Of a stretch of DNA of 64,000 bases, positions 8,358-15,508 are shown piece after piece (positions within the stretch are counted from its first letter, which is position 1; each line of letters opens with the position of its first letter). Position numbers and translations under genes: made by a program. This stretch comes from Streptomyces vilmorinianum (lineage in GTDB: Bacteria > Actinomycetota > Actinomycetes > Streptomycetales > Streptomycetaceae). The DNA lies in assembly GCF_005517195.1 (NCBI RefSeq), contig NZ_CP040244.1, positions 1,258,001-1,322,000 of the forward strand, given 5' to 3'. Under the pieces are notes generated by a model. That model searched no databases. It was not told the origin of the DNA and worked only from the letters and a program-made list of their open reading frames with translations.

Positions 8358-9160
8358 GCCCTCTCTCGCGCTTCAGCATCAACCAGATGACGGTGAAGCA
8401 GCTGCCCCTGCCCGACCTGGTGGAGCAGTGCGTACGGCTCGGCGTCCCGGGCATCGGCCTGTGGCGCGAACCGGTGCGGGAGTACGGGGTCGAGGCCGCC
8501 GCCAAGCTCGTACGGGACGCGGGTCTTGCCGTCACGACGCTGTGCCGGGGCGGCTTCTTCACCACGGACTCCTGGCTCGGCTCCAACCGCGCGGCGATCG
8601 ACGAGGCGGCCACCCTCGGCACCGACACCCTGGTCCTGGTCTCCGGAGGCCTGCCTCCCGGCGGCAAGGACCTGACGGCCGCCCGCGCCCGGATCACCGA
8701 CTCGATCGCCGAACTCGCCCCGTACGCGGGGGAGCGGGGCGTCCGCCTGGCGATCGAGCCGCTGCACCCGATGTACGCGGCGGACCGCTGCGCGGTCTCC
8801 ACCCTGGACCAGGCGCTGGAGATCGCCGAGCACTTCCCGTCCTCGCAGGTCGGCGTGGTCGTCGACACGTACCACCTCTGGTGGGACGACCGGGCACCCG
8901 CGGCGGTGGCGCGTGCGGGGGCCACGGACCGTATCCACTCCTTCCAGCTGGCGGACTGGACCACACCCCTGCCGGCCGGAGTCCTCAACGGCCGGGGCCA
9001 GTTGGGCGACGGCTCGATCGACCTGCGGGCCTGGTGCGAGCGCGTCGCGGAGGCGGGGTACACGGGCCCGATCGAGGTGGAGCTCTTCAACGACGAACTG
9101 TGGGCGCGGGACGGCGTGGAGGTCCTGGAGGAGACCCTGCGGAGGTACCTGGCGGTGTGA
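8354..9160 (+). CDS. Sugar phosphate isomerase/epimerase (AP endonuclease 2-type TIM barrel)
   Basis: This 268-residue xylose-isomerase-like TIM barrel is the third gene of the LacI-controlled operon, coupled by an ATGA overlap. Metal-ligand positions typical of the family are visible: E in LAIEPLHP (about residue 135), D and H in VVDTYHLWW (about 172-177), H in RIHSFQLADW and E in IEVELFNDE near the C-terminus. The role is isomerisation or epimerisation of a keto sugar made by the oxidoreductase. No transporter gene is attached, so uptake must be encoded elsewhere. Confidence 0.88.
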   Translation: MSPLSRFSINQMTVKQLPLPDLVEQCVRLGVPGIGLWREPVREYGVEAAAKLVRDAGLAVTTLCRGGFFTTDSWLGSNRAAIDEAATLGTDTLVLVSGGLPPGGKDLTAARARITDSIAELAPYAGERGVRLAIEPLHPMYAADRCAVSTLDQALEIAEHFPSSQVGVVVDTYHLWWDDRAPAAVARAGATDRIHSFQLADWTTPLPAGVLNGRGQLGDGSIDLRAWCERVAEAGYTGPIEVELFNDELWARDGVEVLEETLRRYLAV

Positions 9161-9311
9161 GGCCGGGGGCCCACGGCCCACTGTCGCCGGCGGCCACCCC
9201 GTCTTCTTCACGACGACGACGGCGGCGGCCGCCGGCCTGGCGGGCCTGCTCGACGCGGGAGGCGGGCTGGACGACTTGCTGCGCTCCCGGGAGGACCGGT
9301 CCGGCCCCGCC

Positions 9312-9860
9312 TTACCCCCGCCCGCCGAACTGCCAGTCGTGAACCTCGATGCCGGCGTACCGGTCCGGGGCCAGGACGGCACGGGCGGTCTCCGGGTCCG
9401 GTGCCCGCAGCAGCGCCGCCGTGCCCAGCCAGGTGGCGCCGTCGTCGGACAGCAGGGGGCCGTACGCGATCAACTCGTCCTGGGCGGGCGGCGGGGCCAG
9501 GTCGGCGGCCTGCCCCGCGCCGAGGCCCAGCACCAGGTAGCGGTTGCCGCCGGTGCGGCCGCCGGGGAAGTCCCACATCGTGCGGCCCAGCGTGTTGCGC
9601 CACCGGCGCAGCATCACGTCGCGGTACACGCCTGCCTGGTAGCCCGGCTCGCCGAAGGCGAACGCGTGGGCGGTGGCGGGATCCGGCAGGTCGAGGATGT
9701 GCACGCTGCCCGTGGGCGTTTCGCGGTCGCCGGTGAGCGTCGGGCCGCGGGCGATCATCTCCTTCGCGTACCGGTCCATGTAGGACCAGTGCTCCTCCAG
9801 CAGTTCGTCACGCAGCGCCAGGGAGCCGGGCCGGTCGCGGTGGTAGCAGAAGAACTCCAT
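9312..9860 (-). CDS. Tandem YCII-domain protein
   Basis: This 182-residue soluble protein contains two ferredoxin-like YCII-type repeats: the first around residues 1-85 (MEFFCYHRDRPG, RGPTLTGD, SVHILDLPDP, FAFGEPGYQAGVY) and the second around 105-180 (RYLVLGLG, AYGPLLSDDGATWLGTAALLRAPD, APDRYAGIEVHDWQFGG). YCII proteins are small dimeric barrels of uncertain function, some in chlorinated-aromatic pathways. Here two halves are fused, giving a pseudo-dimer. It is convergent with the isomerase gene. Function is not known. Confidence 0.75.
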   Translation of the reverse strand: MEFFCYHRDRPGSLALRDELLEEHWSYMDRYAKEMIARGPTLTGDRETPTGSVHILDLPDPATAHAFAFGEPGYQAGVYRDVMLRRWRNTLGRTMWDFPGGRTGGNRYLVLGLGAGQAADLAPPPAQDELIAYGPLLSDDGATWLGTAALLRAPDPETARAVLAPDRYAGIEVHDWQFGGRG

Positions 9861-9893
9861 GCCGACAGTCTGGCGGGTCTCGGTCGAGCTGCC

Positions 9894-10571
9894 TCATCCG
9901 GAGGACAGGGCGGAAGGTACGCGGTAGGAACGTACGACGGCGACGAAGCAGAGCACGGCGAACGCCAGCAGCAGCGGCACCGTGCGGCCCACGCTCCGGA
10001 GCAGCTCCTGATGCCCCTCCACACCGCGTGGCGGCACGCGTCCCGCCGGGTCGTAGAGCATGCCGAGCATGTCGCCCGGCGCCACCGAGGGCCCGCAGCC
10101 CCGCCACAGACGGGTCTCGACGGGCGAGCCGTCCTGGCGCCGCACCGAGCAGTAGTACGCCGGACCGCCGCGCGCGCCGCTCGGCACGGGCTCGTACGCC
10201 ACGAGCGTCACCACCACGTCCTGGGTCCGCCCCACACCGCTGAGCCACACCTCCGTCGCGGCTCCCGGACCGTAGGAGGCGAGCAGGGCCCCGAGCACCG
10301 CGACCCCGGCGACCAGGAGGTGACCGGCGCGGGTGATCAGCAGGTACAGGACCACGGCGGCCACGCCGACGGTGACGGCGGCGGTCGACAGGTACGCGGA
10401 GAACCCGGAGAGAACGGCGAGGAGGCCCGCGCAGACGACGATCGCCGTGCCCACGCAGGACACGACGAGGGCCTCGGTCACCAGCCACAGCGGACGGTTG
10501 CCCTCGCGCGGGGAGGCGCCGAGAAGCCGGTCGGACAGACGGACCCTCACATGCACATGGAGACTATGCAA
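9894..10571 (-). CDS. Conserved-looking membrane protein of unknown function
   Basis: This is a 225-residue protein if read from TTG 10571. Hydrophobic segments lie near residues 30-50, 55-78, 82-105 and 198-215. A soluble loop between (about 110-190) holds a Tyr/Cys-containing stretch (PAYYCSVRRQDG, LWRGCGP). The start is uncertain because in-frame GTG codons at 10556 and 10550 are equally possible and no strong ribosome site is seen. I do not recognise a family. Confidence 0.55.
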   Translation of the reverse strand: MHSLHVHVRVRLSDRLLGASPREGNRPLWLVTEALVVSCVGTAIVVCAGLLAVLSGFSAYLSTAAVTVGVAAVVLYLLITRAGHLLVAGVAVLGALLASYGPGAATEVWLSGVGRTQDVVVTLVAYEPVPSGARGGPAYYCSVRRQDGSPVETRLWRGCGPSVAPGDMLGMLYDPAGRVPPRGVEGHQELLRSVGRTVPLLLAFAVLCFVAVVRSYRVPSALSSG

Positions 10572-10573
10572 CG

Positions 10574-10590
10574 GTTCACTTCATGTGAAC
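10574..10590. promoter_or_regulatory. Inverted repeat GTTCAC-N5-GTGAAC upstream of the membrane protein gene
   Basis: Six-base arms with a TTCAT spacer lie directly before the putative start of the membrane protein gene at 10571. Dyads of this size are typical of GntR or TetR sites. The binder is unknown. Confidence 0.4.
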
Positions 10591-10625
10591 GACCACCGCT
10601 GAGAAGCCGTTATCGAACCGAGGCC

Positions 10626-10664
10626 GCCCGGCCTCGCCGCCCGGCCTCGCCGCCCGGCCTCGCC
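10626..10664. repeat. 13-bp tandem repeat, three perfect copies
   Basis: The unit GCCCGGCCTCGCC is repeated three times without change, followed by a degenerate fourth copy (GGCCGGGCCCGCC). It lies in the gap between two divergent membrane protein genes. I see no gene in 10591-10795. Confidence 0.9.
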
Positions 10665-10795
10665 GGCCGGGCCCGCCGGCCGTCGTCGCACAACCTGGCC
10701 TGTTCGGGTCCTCCCGCGGAGCGTGCGCCCTCCCCCGCACGGCGGAGGCGGCCCGTCCTGGCAGGCGACGCGCGGCCGCCGTGCCCAGGACCAGC

Positions 10796-11308
10796 ATGTA
10801 CGTCATGACGACAGCGAACGCTCCTCTCCCCTCCGCGGCATCCGCGCCCGTCTGGGCTCGCCGCGCCGCCCACGCCATCGCGCTGTGCGCGGTCCCGTCC
10901 GGCCTGTGGCGCATCGCGATGGCATCCGGTGTCTACGTGGGCTACAGCGACCAGGTGCTGCGTGACGTCTTCGACATCCCGGGCTGGGGCATCGCATACG
11001 TCGTCGGCCTGTCCGTCCTCGCCGAGTCGGCCGCCCTGTTCCCGCTGCTGCTCGTCAGCGACCGGTGGCGCCCGCTGCGGCCCCGGGCCCTCGCCGCGCT
11101 TTCCTGGACCGCCTCGGGCGTCCTGGTCCTGGTGGCGCTGTGGCAGGTCGTGGTCGCCTTCACCGTCGAGAGTCAGTCGTACATGTCGAGCGGTACGGCA
11201 CAGACCGTCTGGGCCGTCGTCTTCGCCCCGCTGTTCGCCATCCCTGCCCTGATGACCGTGGTGACCTGGTCGTACGCGAAGCGGCACCGGACACGATCGC
11301 CTCGCTGA
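10796..11308 (+). CDS. Small four-helix membrane protein of unknown function
   Basis: This 170-residue protein has about four membrane segments (residues 23-45, 68-90, 105-130, 140-160) and a basic C-terminal tail (YAKRHRTRSPR). Start ATG 10796 was chosen because AGGA lies five bases upstream; an ATG at 10805 and a GTG at 10781 are also in frame. The segment WRIAMASGV with a long extracytoplasmic loop recalls small streptomycete membrane proteins of unknown role. No family could be named. Confidence 0.65.
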   Translation: MYVMTTANAPLPSAASAPVWARRAAHAIALCAVPSGLWRIAMASGVYVGYSDQVLRDVFDIPGWGIAYVVGLSVLAESAALFPLLLVSDRWRPLRPRALAALSWTASGVLVLVALWQVVVAFTVESQSYMSSGTAQTVWAVVFAPLFAIPALMTVVTWSYAKRHRTRSPR

Positions 11309-11399
11309 CCGGATGCGAGGCAGCGCGTCCACGCCCCCTGCCGTGAGGGGTTGTCCACAGGCTCCGCGCGTTGTCCGAGGCCTTCGCTACCTTCGGGCC

Positions 11400-13646
11400 A
11401 TGTCCAACCAGGGTCAGGCACAGGCACAGGGGCAGGGGGCGCCGCGGCAGGCGGTGGTCGAAGGGGTGCTCGAGCGGATCACGTACGCCAACGAGGAGAG
11501 CGGCTACACCGTCGCGCGCGTCGACACCGGGCGCGGTGCCGGTGATCTCCTCACGGTCGTCGGGGCGCTGCTCGGTGCCCAGCCGGGCGAGTCGCTGCGG
11601 ATGGAGGGGCGTTGGGGCTCCCATCCGCAGTACGGAAAGCAGTTCACGGTCGAGAACTACACGACCGTCCTGCCGGCCACGATCCAGGGCATACGCCGCT
11701 ACCTCGGCTCCGGGCTCATCAAGGGCATCGGCCCGAAGATCGCCGAGCGGATCGTCGAGCACTTCGGGACCGACACCCTCGACGTCATCGAGCAGGAGCC
11801 CAAGCGGCTCATCGAGGTCCCCGGGCTCGGGCCCAAGCGGACGAGGCTGATCGGGACCGCCTGGGAGGAGCAGAAGGCGATCAAGGAGGTGATGGTCTTC
11901 CTCCAGGGCGTCGGCGTCTCCACCTCCATCGCCGTGCGGATCTACAAGAAGTACGGCGACGCCTCCATCTCCGTCGTCAGGAACCAGCCCTACCGGCTGG
12001 CCGCCGACGTCTGGGGCATCGGCTTCCTCACCGCCGACAGGATCGCGCAGGCCGTCGGCATCCCGCACGACAGCCCCGACCGGGTCAAGGCGGGGCTGCA
12101 GTACGCCCTGTCGCAGTCCACCGACCAGGGGCACTGCTTCCTGCCCGAGGAGAAGCTGATCGCCGACGCCGTCAAGCTGCTCCAGGTCGACACGGGCCTG
12201 GTCATCGACTGTCTCGCCGCGCTGGCCGAGGATCCCGAAGGGGTCGTACGGGAGTCGGTGCCCGGGCCCGAGGGACAGCCGGTCACGGCCGTCTACCTGG
12301 TGCCGTTCCACCGCGCCGAGCTCTCCCTCGCCGGGCAGGTCGGCAGACTCCTGCGCACCCCCGAGGACCGCTTGCCGGCCTTCCAGGACGTCGCCTGGGA
12401 CAAGGCCCTTGCCTGGCTCGCCGAGCGCACCGGGGCCTCCCTCGCCCCCGAGCAGGAGGAGGCCGTGCGGCTCGCGCTCACGCGCAAGGTCGCCGTGCTG
12501 ACCGGCGGGCCGGGGTGCGGGAAGTCCTTCACCGTCCGCTCGATCGTCGAGCTGGCCCGGGCCAAGCGGGCCAAGGTCGTCCTCGCCGCGCCCACGGGCC
12601 GGGCCGCCAAGCGTCTCGCCGAGCTGACGGGTGCCGAGGCGTCGACCGTCCACCGGCTCCTGGAGCTCAAGCCCGGCGGGGACGCGGCCTACGACCGGGA
12701 CCGGCCGCTCGACGCCGACCTGGTCGTCGTGGACGAGGCGTCCATGCTCGATCTGCTGCTCGCCAACAAGCTGGTCAAGGCGGTGGCACCCGGTGCCCAC
12801 CTCCTCCTCGTGGGGGACGTGGACCAGCTGCCCTCGGTCGGCGCGGGCGAGGTGCTCGGCGATCTGCTGGCCCCGGACAGCCCGGTGCCGGCCGTCCGGC
12901 TGACCCGGATCTTCCGCCAGGCGCAGCAGTCCGGGGTGGTCACCAACGCCCACCGCATCAACGCCGGGCTGCCGCCCGTCACGACCGGCCTGCCTGACTT
13001 CTTCCTCTTCGCGCAGGACGAGACGGAGGACGCCGCCCGGGTCGCCGTCGAGGTCGCGGCGCGGCGGATCCCCGCCAGGTTCGGCCTCGATCCGCGCAGG
13101 GACGTGCAGGTCCTGGCGCCCATGCACCGGGGCCCGGCAGGCGCCGGCGTGCTCAACGGGCTCCTCCAGCAGGCCGTCACCCCCGCCCGCCCCGACCTCC
13201 CCGAGAAGAGGTTCGGCGGCCGCGTCTTCCGCGTCGGCGACAAGGTCACCCAGATCCGCAACAACTACGAGAAGGGCGCCAACGGCGTCTTCAACGGCAC
13301 GGTCGGCGTCGTGACCTCGCTCGACACCGTCGAGCAGCGGCTGACCGTGCGGACCGACGAGGACGAGGAGGTGCCGTACGACTTCGACGAGCTGGACGAG
13401 CTGGCCCATGCCTACGCTGTGACCATCCACCGTTCCCAGGGCAGCGAGTACCCGGCGGTCGTGATCCCCGTCACCACCAGCGCCTGGATGATGCTCCAGC
13501 GGAATCTGCTCTACACGGCCGTCACCCGGGCGAAGAAGCTGGTCGTCCTGGTCGGTTCGCGGAAGGCGATCGGCCAGGCCGTCCGCACGGTTTCCGCGGG
13601 CAGACGCTTCACCGCGCTGGCCCACCGGCTGTCGGCAGTCGTGTGA
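11400..13646 (+). CDS. recD2: RecD2-like ATP-dependent DNA helicase
   Basis: This is a 748-residue superfamily 1B 5'-3' helicase of the RecD2 (RecBC-independent) type. An N-terminal OB-like domain and helix-hairpin-helix repeats (about residues 90-240, IKGIGPKIAERI and VPGLGPKRTRL) precede the motor. Walker A GGPGCGKS is at 369-376, DEAS Walker B at 445-448, and the C-terminal UvrD-like motif VTIHRSQGSEYPAV with TAVTRAKKLV follows. Length agrees with other RecD2 proteins. Start ATG 11400 follows a short upstream gap. RecD2 acts in replication fork repair and mismatch or recombination processes; the exact role in streptomycetes is inferred from other bacteria. Confidence 0.93.
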   Translation: MSNQGQAQAQGQGAPRQAVVEGVLERITYANEESGYTVARVDTGRGAGDLLTVVGALLGAQPGESLRMEGRWGSHPQYGKQFTVENYTTVLPATIQGIRRYLGSGLIKGIGPKIAERIVEHFGTDTLDVIEQEPKRLIEVPGLGPKRTRLIGTAWEEQKAIKEVMVFLQGVGVSTSIAVRIYKKYGDASISVVRNQPYRLAADVWGIGFLTADRIAQAVGIPHDSPDRVKAGLQYALSQSTDQGHCFLPEEKLIADAVKLLQVDTGLVIDCLAALAEDPEGVVRESVPGPEGQPVTAVYLVPFHRAELSLAGQVGRLLRTPEDRLPAFQDVAWDKALAWLAERTGASLAPEQEEAVRLALTRKVAVLTGGPGCGKSFTVRSIVELARAKRAKVVLAAPTGRAAKRLAELTGAEASTVHRLLELKPGGDAAYDRDRPLDADLVVVDEASMLDLLLANKLVKAVAPGAHLLLVGDVDQLPSVGAGEVLGDLLAPDSPVPAVRLTRIFRQAQQSGVVTNAHRINAGLPPVTTGLPDFFLFAQDETEDAARVAVEVAARRIPARFGLDPRRDVQVLAPMHRGPAGAGVLNGLLQQAVTPARPDLPEKRFGGRVFRVGDKVTQIRNNYEKGANGVFNGTVGVVTSLDTVEQRLTVRTDEDEEVPYDFDELDELAHAYAVTIHRSQGSEYPAVVIPVTTSAWMMLQRNLLYTAVTRAKKLVVLVGSRKAIGQAVRTVSAGRRFTALAHRLSAVV

Positions 13647-13697
13647 AAGAGCACCCCCGACTTCCCCAAGCGGGGCGAAGGGGGCAAGATGAGCAGG

Positions 13698-13720
13698 TTG
13701 GCGGCACTGAGTGCCGCCAA
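13698..13720. promoter_or_regulatory. 23-bp palindrome upstream of citrate synthase
   Basis: TTGGCGGCAC and GTGCCGCCAA are perfect arms around TGA. The element lies 52 bases after the helicase stop and 106 bases before the citrate synthase start. It may be an operator for citrate synthase control, or the helicase transcription terminator; the absence of a U-tract makes an operator somewhat more likely. Confidence 0.6.
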
Positions 13721-13825
13721 ATGGCCCAATGGTCGACCCCGAGTGCACTCTCCTGAGCCAAATGGGGGATGGTAGAGACAGTCAGGGCACCTCGAAGAAG
13801 AGGCACTACGTCGGTGAGGGATGAC

Positions 13826-15115
13826 GTGAGCGACAACTCTGTAGTACTGCGGTACGCGGACGGTGAATACACCTACCCGGTGGTTGAGAGCACCGTCGGT
13901 GACAAGGGCTTCGACATCGGGAAGCTCCGAGCCCAGACCGGTCTGGTCACCCTGGACAGCGGATACGGCAACACCGCCGCCTATAAATCCGCGATCACCT
14001 ACCTCGACGGTGAGCAGGGCATTCTGCGGTACCGCGGCTACCCCATCGAGCAGCTGGCGGAGCAGTCCACCTTCCTTGAGGTGGCCTCCCTGCTGATCAA
14101 CGGTGAGCTTCCCAAGGCCGACGAGCTGGCGGCCTTCCAGAATGAGATCACCCAGCACACGCTGCTGCACGAGGACGTCAAGCGCTTCTTCCAGGGCTTC
14201 CCGCGCGACGCCCACCCGATGGCGATGCTGTCTTCCGTGGTCTCGGCGCTGTCCACCTTCTACCAGGACAGCCACAACCCGTTCGACGAGAAGCAGCGCC
14301 ACCTCTCCACGATCCGGCTGCTCGCCAAGCTGCCGACGATCGCGGCGTACGCGTACAAGAAGTCGATCGGCCACCCCTTCGTCTACCCGCGCAACGACCT
14401 CGGGTACGTCGAGAACTTCCTGCGCATGACCTTCTCGGTCCCGGCCCAGGAGTACGAGCTGGACCCGGTCGTGGTCTCCGCGCTCGACAAGCTGCTGATC
14501 CTGCACGCGGACCACGAGCAGAACTGCTCGACGTCCACCGTGCGTCTGGTCGGTTCGAGCCAGGCGAACATGTTCGCCTCGATCTCCGCCGGCATCTCCG
14601 CCCTGTGGGGCCCCCTGCACGGTGGCGCCAACCAGTCGGTCCTGGAGATGCTCGAGGGCATCCAGGCCAACGGCGGCGATGTCGACTCCTTCATCCGCAA
14701 GGTGAAGAACAAGGAGGACGGCGTCCGCCTGATGGGCTTCGGCCACCGGGTGTACAAGTCCTTCGACCCGCGCGCGAAGATCATCAAGGCTGCCGCGCAC
14801 GACGTCCTCTCGGCCCTCGGCAAGTCCGACGAGCTGCTGGACATCGCGCTCAAGCTGGAGGAGCACGCGCTCTCCGACGACTACTTCGTCTCGCGCAACC
14901 TGTACCCGAACGTGGACTTCTACACGGGTCTTATCTACCGCGCGATGGGCTTCCCGACCGAGATGTTCACCGTGCTCTTCGCGCTCGGCCGCCTTCCGGG
15001 CTGGATCGCCCAGTGGCACGAGATGATCAAGGAGCCGGGCTCCCGCATCGGCCGCCCGCGCCAGATCTACACGGGCGAGATCCTGCGCGACTTCGTCCCG
15101 GTCGAGGCCCGCTGA
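13826..15115 (+). CDS. gltA: Citrate synthase
   Basis: This enzyme condenses oxaloacetate and acetyl-CoA into citrate, the entry step of the TCA cycle. The protein has 429 residues, the length of the streptomycete CitA (type II, hexameric class) enzyme. The catalytic residues are visible: His265 in PLHGGAN, His307 in GFGHRVY and Asp364 in NVDFYTG. The N-terminal beta region (YADGEYTYPV) is typical of the Gram-negative/actinobacterial type. GTG 13826 has GAGGG five bases upstream; a longer reading from 13769 lacks support. A large hairpin terminator follows. It is transcribed alone. Confidence 0.97.
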   Translation: MSDNSVVLRYADGEYTYPVVESTVGDKGFDIGKLRAQTGLVTLDSGYGNTAAYKSAITYLDGEQGILRYRGYPIEQLAEQSTFLEVASLLINGELPKADELAAFQNEITQHTLLHEDVKRFFQGFPRDAHPMAMLSSVVSALSTFYQDSHNPFDEKQRHLSTIRLLAKLPTIAAYAYKKSIGHPFVYPRNDLGYVENFLRMTFSVPAQEYELDPVVVSALDKLLILHADHEQNCSTSTVRLVGSSQANMFASISAGISALWGPLHGGANQSVLEMLEGIQANGGDVDSFIRKVKNKEDGVRLMGFGHRVYKSFDPRAKIIKAAAHDVLSALGKSDELLDIALKLEEHALSDDYFVSRNLYPNVDFYTGLIYRAMGFPTEMFTVLFALGRLPGWIAQWHEMIKEPGSRIGRPRQIYTGEILRDFVPVEAR

Positions 15116-15159
15116 CCCGAGGGTCACCGGCCTTCCGGGTCGCCGCCGCACCGAACGAA

Positions 15160-15206
15160 AAGCGCCCCGCTTCCGATCCCCCCACGGGTCGGCTAGCGGG
15201 GCGCTT
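15160..15206 (+). terminator. Hairpin terminator of citrate synthase
   Basis: AAGCGCCCCGCT (15160-15171) pairs perfectly with AGCGGGGCGCTT (15195-15206) around a 23-base loop, 44 bases after the stop. There is no long U-tract, as is common in streptomycetes. Confidence 0.78.
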
Positions 15207-15360
15207 CCCATATCCCCGGTGCGGATTCCCCCCACGGGATCCGGGCCGGGCGTCTGCCGGGTTCAGCAGAAGCTACGCGGGTCAGCGCGGTCTGCCGGGG
15301 TACGTACGGGAGGGCCGCTCAAAGCTCCCCGGTGCACGTGCCCCGGCGCAACGCTTGCCT

Positions 15361-15404
15361 GGGACGTCCCCCAAGACATCCCATGAACGTCCCCCAAGAC
15401 GTTC
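15361..15404. repeat. Two adjacent stem-loops sharing the loop CCCCAA
   Basis: GGACGTC-CCCCAA-GACATCC (15362-15381) and GAACGTC-CCCCAA-GACGTTC (15385-15404) are near-identical hairpins in tandem, the first with one G-T pair and the second perfect. They lie in the 393-base gap between citrate synthase and the convergent copA, in which I see no gene. Confidence 0.75.
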
Positions 15405-15508
15405 TCGGCATCGCCCACTTAGACTCGCCAACAGCCCGAATGGTTACCCCCAAATATCTGTGATCTAGATCTCTTTGTGAAGGTCCTGTGCGTCACGTGT
15501 AGGTGAAT

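Noticed and set aside
11160..13748. Very long minus-strand reading frame opposite the RecD2 gene
   Set aside because: It is a GC-rich shadow with no domain motifs, while the plus-strand protein has full helicase motifs.
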